Shown one piece after another: positions 36,331 to 48,579 of a DNA stretch of 64,000 nucleotides (position 1 is its first letter; each line of letters starts with the position of its first letter). Source of the stretch: Atrichornis clamosus (lineage: Eukaryota > Chordata > Aves > Passeriformes > Menuridae); NCBI GenBank assembly GCA_013400975.1, contig WBMZ01000245.1, positions 98,924 through 162,923 on the forward strand, written 5' to 3'. The notes under the pieces were generated by a model, which saw nothing but the letters and a program-made list of their open reading frames with translations, made no database searches and was not told where the DNA came from. The position numbers and the translations under genes were made by a program.

Positions 36331-39300
36331 AATACTATATACCGTGGTAATCATTGTGGATTTTAAAAGCCAAAGTAGAAATAATTGAATTTATGCCATC
36401 TCAGACAGACATTGTAAATGTTTTTCACTGTACCTGTTGAAAACTAATTTTTCCTAAGGTAACAAGAATCCCTCAAGCCTTATAATTCTTTTGGGGTTTT
36501 TTTTAATAACAGAGAAATTTAGACATTAAAAAAGGCTGATTGTTTATTTGCATGTACAAACCAGAAATATATTCATAAGCTACACAGAGACATAATTAAT
36601 TGGTTTCTGCAAATGTGTGATTATTTGCATTTCTCTACCTTTTTTTTTTTTAAATTCTTCTCCATATTTGCATTTCCTCACACAGAAAAGGTTTTTGTTT
36701 TACTGAACTAATTACATCTCTCATTGGTGTTCAGCACATCTTTAATTACTACCAGATCTTCAAACATTTTTCAGAAGATTCCCATTAGAAAGATCGTCAA
36801 CCATTTCTACCCTCATTCTCCAAGGAAACTTTGAGCAGACGCTCTCACCCAACAGTAACATTGACACATTAACTTTCCTCAGCCACCTCACTTAGACTAC
36901 TTAGTCTGGCTCCACCACGGCTGGGAGCCTTAATCAGATATCATACTAACGAAAGCTGTGTCAGTAATGATGTCAGATGAATGGTGGTCACATGGCAACG
37001 GTCTCATTTGAAGCAAACAGTGCCACACTTGTTTTTAAGCTACTTTATGACTTGGTTGAAAAATGACTTTGTTCACAACAAAACACCACTAATGTATGAG
37101 CTGTTACCATAAGATTTTAGCACGTCTACTATTTTCTCAACATTCTTTTAATATACCTAGCTGGACAAACAGTGTAAATATCATTAAACTACACAGATTA
37201 TCAAAGTCATCAATCAGCATGTAAGCTAACCAGATGAAACATTGGCAATCCTTTCTGGCATTTTGAATCCTCAAAGAAATGGTATTATGGAAAACATATA
37301 AAAGAGAAAATATTTTAATTTTGCACTTTGATTTTGCTTATACCAGATTCACACATCCAGTAGAATAGGGAGACTCAGACAGCTCTCCTGCTAGATTCCA
37401 AAAGTGTGTTTCTCACTTCCCTGCTCAGGGTGCCACTAGGCTGGGGATATACAGAGGGCAGAATAATGAGGCTGAGCAGGAGCAAAGCATTTGCCCTCTG
37501 GCTCTACTCACACTGCAACAAAACAGAAGCCCCAAAATCTCCTGTCACTTAAACTCCTTTTCCTTCCCTGGCTTCTGAGGTAAAAACGCCCCTTATTATT
37601 TCTCATATGCACAGTTAGTGCTCTTAGTCCCAGCATGGGATCACAGGCAAGCATGACTTTTGCAGCTTGAAACACTGGAAAGACCACAGATTTCTCAGGG
37701 ATTCTGATGATCCTTGGAAGCAGGCAACACCAACACAGAAGTACAGCTTTGTTAAAAATCAAAATGTAGATGGGTAGTCGTTGACCCATGCCTAGAGAAA
37801 AAAATATCAAAGCCAGCTTCCAGAAATTACTGTAATGGAGAAAAATTGTAAATAGCCGGATCCTGAGGCAGACAGCTACATTTTGCTGTTACTGTTGCTG
37901 AGCCCACAGTCTCATGGTCAGCTCAAGATAGCAGACTGCACTGCTGATGAGAAGCAAAATGCCCACGCCACTCTTCCCTGCTCCTCCTCGGGCCCCGTAG
38001 AGCAGGTGAGGGGTATGGGCTGCAGGACAAGCTGGAGCAGTGGGGCACAGCTTTGTGAATGCTTGTGCCACTGGACCAGGCACGGATGCCAGGACTGTGG
38101 ATGGGAGTTGCCAGAGAAGCAGGGAGAGCAGGAGTGCCTCTCACTGGCATTCTGTGTTTGTGCATTTTAAATTCACCATGAAGCTGTGCTACTGGCTTGT
38201 AGTGAGAGCCCAAAATCCAGATGGGGTCACAGATCTGTCTATTTGGTCTGTAGTGCTTATTCTATTTAAACTACCAATCAGGAAGGTGGTTGAAAATTAT
38301 TGCGTTTATCCAACTGAGGAGCAGGAATAACGGCAAAGACAACAGGGAAGTTAACAAACAAAACTCTGAATTTAGGGCATTGAGTGATCTGAAAAATTTA
38401 AAAAAATATTTCAGTAAAGCTCTGTAATGGATGACTCTGAGGAAATCAAGAATCCTCAAACAGAAAGCAAGAAAAATATTCAGATATTTTCAGAGAATTA
38501 CTCAGTTACCCCTAACTAATAGAGTGAGAATAGGGACTATGAATGCATGCTGTAGCATATTCTACCCTTAGGGGAGAATTAGAATTTTAACCAGCAACCC
38601 TGGAGCATTGCTGGCATAGACTTTGGATTAACAGAAAAGTCTGAAAAATCTGTCTTTTAAACCCTAAAGTTCCAACTATAATAGATTCTGGATGCAAACT
38701 GCATATCATTCATACAGCTAAGCCTTTAGCACTGCTATTATTTTCTATTGCCTTCTGGCACCACTTAGTAATTTCCAAATGAATGAATTCTCTATCTATT
38801 GATATATAGTGGGGGGGAAAAAAGCAGACTTGGTGCACTGAGAAATAACATGCATGCTTGTCTTACCTTCCCCTCTCAGCTGCTCTGCAATACAAACAGC
38901 CCTCAGAAAGATGCACTTATTTCACACTGCTAACCACAAAAAAAAAATTGCTATATTTCTGCAGGGCATTTGTTTTTCAGAAACTTTTTAACATTTTTTA
39001 CAGAACATGCAAAAGTTTTTGAAGCCAGAAAGGATCAGTCTTTCCCACTAGGCTAGCACAGAGGCTACTTTAACTAGACACATGTTGGGCCTTCTGATCA
39101 GCACTGAGTCCCAAGATGCAAGCTGAGCATGCATTGGCTGAGGAAAGTACTGTGGAAATCAGGAAAAAAAATATGTGAACTAGTAGAGCAATAGCAATTT
39201 ATACCTCACTTAGAAGAGTTTAGAGAAGGCATAAAATGGGCTGGATTAAGTGTCATCCAAAATTTTCCCAGAAGAGGTAAGGTCGTACCAACATAGTCAA

Positions 39301-42300
39301 AACATTATTGCAAATCCATATGAGCTTTGAAAGGTTGTGATCCATCTCTGAGAGGAGGAAGGTCATTTACAACTCTAGTAAGGTTTGTTTGGTAAGTATT
39401 CTTACAGATGACTACAATGAAGAGATATGCAGTGGCTTTTGTTTTTTTTAAGATAAACCATCAACATCTTCTCTTAAATAAAATACTTTTTTCATCGGTT
39501 TTTGATCCTATACTTGGTTCTATCCTGCAAAGTTAATGGAAGTAGCTGTTTTGGAACAAAATAAAACAAAACACAAAGAAAAAAGGCAGGAATAAGCACA
39601 TGAACAGCAAGGATAACCACATCAGGGCATACCAGAGGTTTACACTAGCACAAGATATTGTCTTTGACAGCAGGCAGTGGCAGATGTCTAGTAAAGAAGA
39701 TAAGAACAGGCATGCACGTGATGATGTCTCCCCAGAATAATTTTCCACCTTCCATTACAAAGATTTGTACATATGGCAGATACAGGATGGCAAAACTTCA
39801 GTGAACTGATGCAGATGGCAGTGGAAAAGGCTACCATGTGTCCATCCTGCATCCATTGCTCTGAACATACTTTATATATCCTACTTCAACTTGCATAAAT
39901 TGCATAGCTAATGAAAGTTAGTGGAATTATATGCTGTCTATACAGAGGCTTTCCTTTCCTTTTCTAATCTGAGAAGCATATAACAGATTTGAGATTAGGT
40001 TTATGCTTATACATTGAATATAGTTCAGTTAAAAATACACAGAATATTACTGATTAACATGACCACTACAAGACGTATGTTTTATGTGATCTCTGGCTGT
40101 TCCCCTTGACCAGTACACCATATAAAAATTGTCTTTTAATGGAAGAATACTGTACAGAGACCAAAATAGAAACTGCTAAAACAAACAAGATAATTATCTA
40201 AATTTTATAATATCAGTCATAAAACGTCTGCCTTTTCCCTTTATGAGCTTGATAGATTAAATTTAGGGCAGATGTTTCATATAATTTACTCAGAAAACAG
40301 GAAAATTATTTTTAAAAACTCATAAAACCTACAAAAACACAAATGAAACTAATCTAAAACATACGCAATCTACAGATTTAAAGGAAAATCTAGTTATTCC
40401 TGAAGCTATGGATGGGATTGCTTAAGAGATAAAACCATCTCTCCCACACATTTTATAGTATCATATATTCTGAACTGCTTTGGACAAACAAAGGCCCCTC
40501 TAAATTTAGGGTTCATGAGGTAGCTCTGGCTATTTTCCCAAAGAGGAATTTGCAGAAACACAAACCCTGTTCCTCAGTGCACAGAAGCCAATCTGTGGTT
40601 TCTTAATTGAATTAGAGGGGTACCTGCTGTAACATGAATGTTGTGGAAAAATACCAGGTAAAAGTATTACATGTTATCTATTTATACACTATAAAAGAAG
40701 GAACAGGAGCAGGTGAGATATCTTTAATCCTTGAAAGAAAAACAACATCTTCACTGTCAGGAGATACTGAAATCAAATACTGTTTTTAATGGAAGGTATT
40801 TATCATCAGACAAAGAGATATGGAGGCAAATTTCATGAACATTTTGAAAGATTTTGTTCTGAAGGCTCAAAAGTCTCCACAAAACTCAATTTTAAGGATG
40901 GCTCAGCTACAGAGATCCCAGGAAAAAAATATATTGTACATCTTGTTATAAACTCCTTTAGCCCGAAGTTGTCTGTCAGAACAGACAGTTTATTATTATC
41001 TGTGTTTGCGTATTATCTGGGTTCTGAGATCCAGTTGAGAGAGCATAAGGTCTGTCAGTGCCACTGGCAGAAGGTTTGTTTGTACTGACAAGCAACCTTT
41101 TTGGTCCCACTGTAGACTGGCAGCTAGAGTCTGTACAAGGTAAAGATCTCTAATTTTTTGAGTGTGAGACTCCTGTAAGGCAGGAGGCAACAGAGATGTA
41201 TTTTTGAAATAAAATTTTCCCAGTCTGTCTCCTTGTAATGCTGGTTCCTGCATCTGATGAGGGCAGGAAGAGGAACTGAAGCACTACAGTCACTGGAAGG
41301 CTTCTGAGTTATGTCCTTGGTTAGCAGTGGCAAATAAGTTATTAAACAGAAAAGAATCATAATAATAGAAAAAATGCCTTTTACAAGACTATCAGAAGGT
41401 ATAAAAATTATGAATCCATCTATTATTCACTCATTTATGAGTAAAATGCACCAAACCAAAGAATCTCTGTAACACACTCAAACTGGGGGAACAGGGTTTA
41501 AGCATAAAAGAAATACAACTACTATGCTGAGAGTAGTAATGGATTTCAGGGTCACAAGAGAAGGAATAAATATTCTAAACCAAACTACACACTTTAAAAA
41601 TACCCAAAACAATAGGTAAAGTCAGTTTCTCAGTCCCTGAAGTTCAGAGAGATGGGGTACTGTGGTGGTTCTGCCTAGATTCTACCCTTCCCCAAAAGCA
41701 GATCAACTAGAGAGCAAATCCTGCTGCTGCTGGATATGAACACTTTTTGTGCAAAAGCAAAGCTTTCCCTTTCAAGACTTTACCCTGTTGCGTGTTGTTC
41801 CTGCTGGCAACACATCACAGCCGGTTTTGTGAGCGTGATAAAGAGGATTTGGCATTGGAAATACATACTGCGTGTGAGATACCAAATGAAAGTAGCAAAG
41901 GAATGGGCGAAAGCTACCAAGTGTTGCTCAGCCATCCTGTGTATCATCTAAGACCAGTCAGCTGCAAACAGAAGAGCAAATAAATCTACCCTGACTCAAT
42001 GATCTAAAATGCACTGTATGATTCCCTGTTATGAAGCAGAGTTCCTTTACAGGCAAGTATATGCCCTCCTAATATTGAAGTAAATGTTTTCAAATGTGTC
42101 ATCTTAATAAAAGCTGTGGCACAATTCCTCTTTCAGAACATCTCAGGTTACAACAATACATGGAGAAATGTGTAAATGGTTTATGATGGGTAGCATTAAA
42201 GCAGTGCAGGACAAACAAGCTCAAATACCTGATCTGAGGCAGGAAAAACAAGTTTGCATTGATGTGGCAGAAACACATGATGTTGAATAGATGTGGCCAA

Positions 42301-42489
42301 GGCTCCAAAAAAATCTCCAAAAATAGTTAGCCTAGTTCACAAGTCAGTTCTTCCACAGACCATAAATAAGCTTCAAAGAGTTATAAAACCAGGCAGTAGA
42401 CACCAAATGCATGCAATCTTGGAGTAGTCCTAGTAAAAGTACATCACCACCTCTCTGCTGCACAGAAAAATTAGGTAAATACTTCATTC

Positions 42490-42522
42490 ATACACAAGTG
42501 CACACATGCATACACACATTCA
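42490..42522. repeat. CA-rich imperfect microsatellite
   Basis: Interrupted CA/CATA repeats such as CACACATGCATACACACA. Confidence 0.6.
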
Positions 42523-43605
42523 CTTCAGAGCATTTCTATAGTTTATTAGGTACTGGCACTAAATAGAGTTTTGTAAACATTTTCATTTCATGATTGTTAG
42601 TGGTAAAGAGAATATTTGTGGTGCGTGGTCACTAAGCAAACAGAGTGAAAATACTTTTACAGTGAATATAAACAATTTGATGGAGTATCAGAGAGCAAGA
42701 GGAAGCTGCAAATATAGAGCACCAGCAGCTGTTCTGGGGCAAGGCAGCTGCTCTGGATCCATCTAGTAGCAAACTGTATTTGGGCAAACAACTGGGTGTG
42801 GAACTGTGTAATGGAATATAGCAACTTTTAAAGTGGCATAACTCATAAATGGATGAGAGGACTTCTTTCTCTCTTTTAAAATTATTTTTAATAAGAATTG
42901 GGAAAGTGGCCCAAAACTGTTCCTGGATAATCACTTGAATGAAATACTGGATTTACCTCAGTGTTATTGACACCCTTTCTCAAATCTATTTTCCATGAAT
43001 ATTCAGTTTAATGGTAGGAAAGTTTGGAAAAACTGTAACTAAAGCCTGTGCAAGAATATATGGCATTTCCACATTATATATTTTTATAATATCCAAATCC
43101 TTAGAGATGTATTTGTTCTGCCACAAATAAATAATGAAAACACTAGAAAGCAATGCATGCAGGCAAATTTATTATGAGCACTGAAGATATGTTTGCAGAA
43201 AGCTTTCAGCAAATACCTGGGAAAGTAAATATACCGGAGATCAGCCATGATGGCTTGTGGGAAATTTATCAGTTAAAAAAAAAAGAGTTATATTTATAAA
43301 ATTTCTTGCTCAACTCCAGTCTAACAAATATACTAGGTTGTTATACTGCAGCCAGGACTGCTCACTCAATAAACAGTTGTTTCTTCCCTTGAGGTTGCTA
43401 GAGTGACATCTGGTTGCCAACAGTATACTTTTGTGGTAACTAATGACTGCAGGTTTCTTTCACCCTCAGAAATGTTTTTGGGTGCAAGCACCAATCCCAC
43501 TGTGTGTGTTGTCACGAGCTGGTATTTCACCCTGTGTGCTGGACACTGCTGCGTGCAGGGCACTGCTGTGTGCCTCCATCCGGAGGGCAGGACTTCAGCT
43601 GCTGT

Positions 43606-43626
43606 AGGCCGCAGGCTCTGCGGCCT
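43606..43626. repeat. Perfect GC-rich 9-bp inverted repeat, 3-nt loop
   Basis: AGGCCGCAG and CTGCGGCCT flank GCT, giving a very stable hairpin in otherwise AT-rich DNA. There is no bacterial-type terminator context and its role is unknown. Confidence 0.85.
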
Positions 43627-44926
43627 CTCCTCACCAATGAGTTTCCATAAATGCTTCTGTTTTGTCTAGCAGTAGATTTCTTTTCATGACAACCAGAAGT
43701 AAGTAGGTTATATGTTCTCCAGGCAGCAGCTGTAATTTATTGTGGAATACAAACCCAGCAGCATCAAAGCTGCCCTACACGTAGTGTAACTGTACTAACT
43801 GGAAGGAAAATTGATTTTTAACTTGAGCTAGCTGAAGGGAATGGACAAAACAATTACTTTATCTTGATCCTGCAACACACCCGCACAGTTCAGCTGGGTT
43901 TTTGGCTTGGGTGAAAGAGCTGCTGCCCTCTCAGACTAGTCTGTCCTGAGTACAGCTGATCCAGAGGATCCCTCAGAATGACTGTGAGAGAAAAATATGC
44001 CTTTGATCCATCCTCATTGCCAGACCTTTGTGAGCTGAAACTTTCATCCAGCTGGGAGCCCACCCTATTTTTTGACAAGACAGAGAGGCTGGGGATTCTG
44101 ATTCATGACAGCAGCCACTTTTACAACAAAACCACCTTCATTTCATTCTTTTATTTGCACTGTTGGTATGGTTTTAATACACTACATTTGTAATTGTGAT
44201 AAATTATCACTATGCATGAGATGACCCTTTGGGGATTCCTTAGAGACAGCTTTGCAAAGAACCCAAGATTCATAACTGTCATCAACAAAAAACAGAAATA
44301 GTCCCTTCCATCATTTAGTCCTCTGAATCTGGTGTAACAAATGGCCAGCACACTCCATGGCTGACATCCCTGGTTATCAGCCAATTTTCTGCCAAATCTT
44401 GTGTTGTTATCCTTGGCCCTCTAGCCTAGTGATGTTAAGCTCAAGCATCTCAGTACAGTTCTTACTGTACTCCAGTTGGAAAACAGTTATTTGTTCTGCT
44501 GTGTCCCTCAGGAAAAATAGATTTGCTACGGGCATCATTTACAAAACCTAAGAAACTGCAGCCCGGGCTTCTTAGACTAAAGCATTAATTACTTACTTCC
44601 TTTTAATCACTTGTTTCTCAGTAATCAACAGATTTCTTGAAAATTGGTATGGAGTAGCACCAAGCACAGACTTACGGAGAACACCGATCCTGTACTGAAT
44701 CTGCACCACAGACACATCCTTGTGCCGTACTTTTATAACTGCCTTTTACTCTTGTTTATAAGAGCATAACTATCAATAATGCTTTGTTCAGTACATGTGT
44801 GTATATAATAATGTATATGAGGCCATCATTATGGTGTTCACTGTGGAAATAATGCAGTCATACAAAAGACACATTGCTCAAAATAAAACATAAGATAAAT
44901 AAAGGAAGCTATAAAATGCTCTGTTA

Positions 44927-44993
44927 GGCCCGCTTCTGGACCTATTTAAAGTCAATGGCAAAGCTCCCACTGACCTCAAGCAGGAACTAGCTC
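44927..44993. mobile_element. Possible ancient palindromic MITE relic
   Basis: AAGTCAATGGCAAAGCTCCC followed by ACTGACCTCAAGCAGGA forms an imperfect palindrome. It resembles the same amniote 'gaagtcaatgg ... cccattgacttcaa' family suspected at 8300-8366, preceded by TTAGGCCC. The family likeness is remembered, not searched. Confidence 0.4.
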
Positions 44994-45062
44994 CTTTTTC
45001 TCTTTCTAGATTTATTTAGAAAGAAATATAATGACAGACTTGAAAGGTAAGATGAAATATTT

Positions 45063-45126
45063 GGGGAGAGGGAGAGAAAGAAAAAAAAAAGGAAAAGAAA
45101 TCAAAAGGGGACAAAGAAAAGAAAAT
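45063..45126 (+). repeat. Purine-rich tract
   Basis: About 60 nt almost entirely A and G with an A10 run. It is simple sequence and explains the Lys/Gly/Arg-rich open frame over it. Confidence 0.7.
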
Positions 45127-45641
45127 GCTGTATTTTTAACATTTTACATAGGACTTAACAAGAATTGCTTAGAGTGGATTTTTTTCAGATTTTCCGTGTT
45201 CTGGTTTTGCCAGGATACTTTAGTGTTTTACTGCTCACATTTCTCTCCTAGCTCTTTCCACCCTCTTCTCCGTGGGCACTTCCACTGGCCCTAAAAAGCA
45301 TGTGGTGCTTCACAGAACTAAAAATGTGTTTGCCATTAAATATAATGTGTAAAATCTTACAATGCTTTCAGAAAAATAACGCTCACATATCCAAAATGAG
45401 GGGAAAATGGTACCTAATCATACATATAATTCACAACATTTATTTCACCGGTAATGAATGTTGTCAGGTTTTTCCTACGTTGAACAGTCATACCTGAGGG
45501 GCACAGCATTAAAGGGCACATTCACTGCTGACATAAATGGTAACTATGGCCACTTCAGTGAAGTTATCTCCAATTAAGCCAGCCATTACATTCACTTCAA
45601 GGTATGCAATACATTTTAAATGATAGAAACAAGTCCAGGAA

Positions 45642-46165
45642 ACGCTGAGTACTTCTACGAACTCTCTTTCGTGTGTGACCCCCCCTGGGCTCAGACTCCT
45701 TCCCCAAATCCGCTGGTTCTGTGCTAAGTGCCGCCTGAGCACAACGCGGTGATGGTCAGCGCTGTGTCCTGTTTACCGTCGCAATTAACAAAGCGGCATT
45801 CAGCGAGAGACTCCAAAGAGCCTGCTGCACTTAAAGGGCTAAGGAGAGGTGATAACAGCCTTCGCTTCGTTAAGGCTCGCTGCCCAACTTTACTGAAAAT
45901 GTAGTGACAGATAAAACATAAATCAACATCCTTATCATCCTGGCTTCCTTGCCTGCCAAATGGGGGTTTAGTTTATCAGCGACCTGCAGGCCCGCTGGCG
46001 GCCTTTACACTTACAGCTGGTCAGCAGGGTGGGATGGGGTGGAAGCTAAATGGCTGCTCTAAAACGCCTTGGTGTAAACAACCCGGGGAAGGACTTCCTT
46101 GAACTGCCAGTTACCTGAGTGCGATCCATCTCACTAAAGCGTCTGCCCCAAGAGGGGTAGTATCG
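45642..46165. promoter_or_regulatory. CpG-rich block, candidate distal enhancer or promoter
   Basis: I count about 23 CpG in about 520 bp, the densest CpG stretch of the window; some other 500-bp stretches have none. The sequence is unique and of balanced composition. It contains a SOX-type AACAAAG (45787-45793), GATAA-type motifs (45851-45855, 45909-45914) and a weak CTCF-like string near 46018-46035. No convincing exon is visible. The minus-strand frame 46111-46338 is proline-rich, has no known domain and begins at the edge of the block. A developmental enhancer or an unannotated transcript's CpG promoter are both possible. Confidence 0.4.
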
Positions 46166-46976
46166 CCAGGAAAGAAAACAAATAAAAGATACCCAGCATG
46201 TTGCAGTGCAGGCACAGGCTGGGGAATGCTGTCCCCTTGAGGGGGTGAGGGATCCTCGACAAGGTAAGCTCCTTTTGGCATAAGGGGAGGTTCAGGAGGC
46301 AGGCGAGCACTTTGGAAAGAAAGGAACTTCATCAGCACCCCTTGCTTCCTTCGTAGTGTGACCAGAATGTAAAGCCTTTACATATATATGTATGTAAACA
46401 TAAGTACAGTGTTTGCTCTGACTCCCTGTGAGCCCCATCATGGAAGCAAGCCTTTCAAAAGCACCAGTGTCACCCAAAGCTCAGGAGAGAACTATATCGA
46501 GGGCATATTCATCCCCCCTTGCAAGACTTCTTTCCCTGTGTTATATATAGGTTGCTATATGTGTAGGGATTTTAAAAGTATTTGTCTTAATTCACGGTGT
46601 CACAGTTATATTTACATTCAACTCAGCTCGTAAAACAAAATCCATTTAAACTGGGCTGTGCTCATGAGGAGTGTATGAGTTTGGATAGGGGAGGCCCCAG
46701 TTTTTGCTAGTTATGGGACTACACTGACATAATCAGCCTCATGAAAACACTTGGTGAGGATGAAATTAGCATTTGGATCAGTGTTTTATTTCTGTCTTGG
46801 GATCTACTGGAGCAAACAATTTCTTAGGAGTTTAAAGAGAGGCAACTGTATTGCTGGGTTTATGTCACTAGCAAAAGGAGTGTCAAATACAGTCAGGTTT
46901 GACAGACACTGGCACAAGACTTCTGGGGTTTTTGTAACTAAACTTGAATTTATTTTTAAAGTGTTCATTTCTTCCT

Positions 46977-47004
46977 GTCACAGGGACCTTGTCACAGGGA
47001 CCTT
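46977..47004 (+). repeat. 14-bp unit duplicated in tandem
   Basis: GTCACAGGGACCTT occurs twice in immediate succession and the copies are identical. Confidence 0.9.
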
Positions 47005-48399
47005 TGGCTAGAGTGAGTCAAGTTACATTTCATTTAGACAGCAAACTACTCCATATTTCTTAGGGTTTAGATAGTCCCATCTTCTGGCAACAGTTCCATA
47101 GAAAATGATTTGCTGAACACAAGAAAATCACAGGTGGAAAGTGAAGACACAGAGTTGCACCCATACTGTTGTGCAAAAAAATACAAATATACGCACTGTA
47201 CAATGTTGTATACATCAGAGTCAAACCTTCTGGCAAAAGAATGTACATTTTATAGTGAAGGTTTTGCTTAGTAACTCATTTTTCATTAAGAAACATTTTC
47301 TAAATGTGTTTCAAATACCTGGAATATAAAGAAAGATACTCTCTTTTTTGTGTACTTGTTTGTTAACCTACTTTGACAAGGTTACCCAAGCAACATTAAC
47401 ATACTTGTATCTATATTTAACCAAAAGTCTCCACAAAAGCTCATACTGTACATGCTCAGAGTGTGCATACAAGAATTAGTTACTCCCCAAGAAGTCTGTC
47501 AAAAGAGCATGTTTCAATCTAGAGCTACAAGGACCTGAACAAGAAGTTTCTTGAAGGAACAGATAGCAAGAGAGTGGTCTCTGGAAGGACAGAGGTGAGA
47601 GCAAAGCCCTTTCACCCTCAGTGCACTCCAGGCAGAGAGGCAATGGAGTAGAAGAAATGGCCTGCAGAGCCAGAAGTAGAAGGCATATTTGGATATGCAG
47701 CAAGTTTATAGGAGTTGTAAAAATGAAAAAGGATAGGAAAGAGGGTGAGAAGGAAATCAAAGACAGAAACCAAAACTGAAGTCTAAGAAAAAGAGAAAGG
47801 CCAAAGCCAGAGTGTAGGAAAGGATGAATGCAAGAAACAAGTGGAGGTAGAGGGAAGAGAGTGCCATTGAAGGGGTGCTGAGGAAAGTAAAAAAAAAAAA
47901 TCCAGAACAGAATCAGAACAGAAAGTTGTAAATGTTGGTGACTGTTCTACTTTAGTTAAAAGTTTTCAAACTAACTCTGCTATAAGCTATGAATTGCACT
48001 TACAAAAATGACTGGCTTTACTCTAGCTGCTGAAAATAGCCTTAAAAAGGCAAATCACCTACTACTACCGCTACCAATTGCTATGTGGCCAACTGCTTGT
48101 TTGTTCAAACACAGTATAAAACAAGTTTTGAAAAAAAATCTGCCTATGATATCTGTTGGTCTCTTACACCATTCCACATGACAGAACTGACTCTAAGTTG
48201 GGGTTTTTGGTTGCTTTTAGTTAAAAAAAATAAAGCACAAGAAGTGGAATTACATTTCAGATGTGGTCTCCCAATGTAAAAAATCTCTAGTGTCCAGGTG
48301 ACTTGAATTCCTCTCATTTATTCACGTTTCATGAGAAGATGTCCCCATTAGTTTTTCTTTTGCAGCTTATTCATACATGTGAAAAGTCTAACATAGAAG

Positions 48400-48579
48400 C
48401 CTGTTGTGTTGCAGGGGCTTGGATCACACAGTTTGGAAGAGGCTGTGGTGCTGGCCAGAAGGTGTTGTTCCTACTGGAGGCCCAGCTGACCACAGGATCT
48501 GCTGCAGACCACAGACCAGCCAAGTGCTACTAAAGACGGCCCACTAGGTTGGAATGCAGGCCACGTTTGGAAACCACTG
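48400..48579 (-). mobile_element. Probable hAT (Charlie-like) DNA transposon relic
   Basis: On the minus strand the element starts CAGTGGTTTCCAAACGTGGC, very close to the terminal repeat of nonautonomous hAT elements (CAGTGGTTCCCAAAC). It continues with GTGGGCC- and GTCTGTGGTCTGC-type strings typical of that group. I could not find the opposite terminal repeat or an 8-bp target duplication, so the far edge near 48400 is approximate. This is an old, decayed copy with no transposase. Confidence 0.42.

Larger units (their letters stand above)
34966..44926. other. Non-coding, AT-rich
   Basis: No gene recognised. A modestly GC-richer patch at 37.9-38.2 kb supports overlapping open frames on both strands (up to 96 codons) but has no protein likeness or clear splice structure. 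Small duplications and a hairpin are listed separately. Confidence 0.65.

Noticed and set aside
37883..38330. Overlapping frames on both strands in a GC-richer patch, one with a leucine-rich start
   Set aside because: No signal peptide followed by a recognisable domain, no splice sites judged convincing, and the two strands are equally open.
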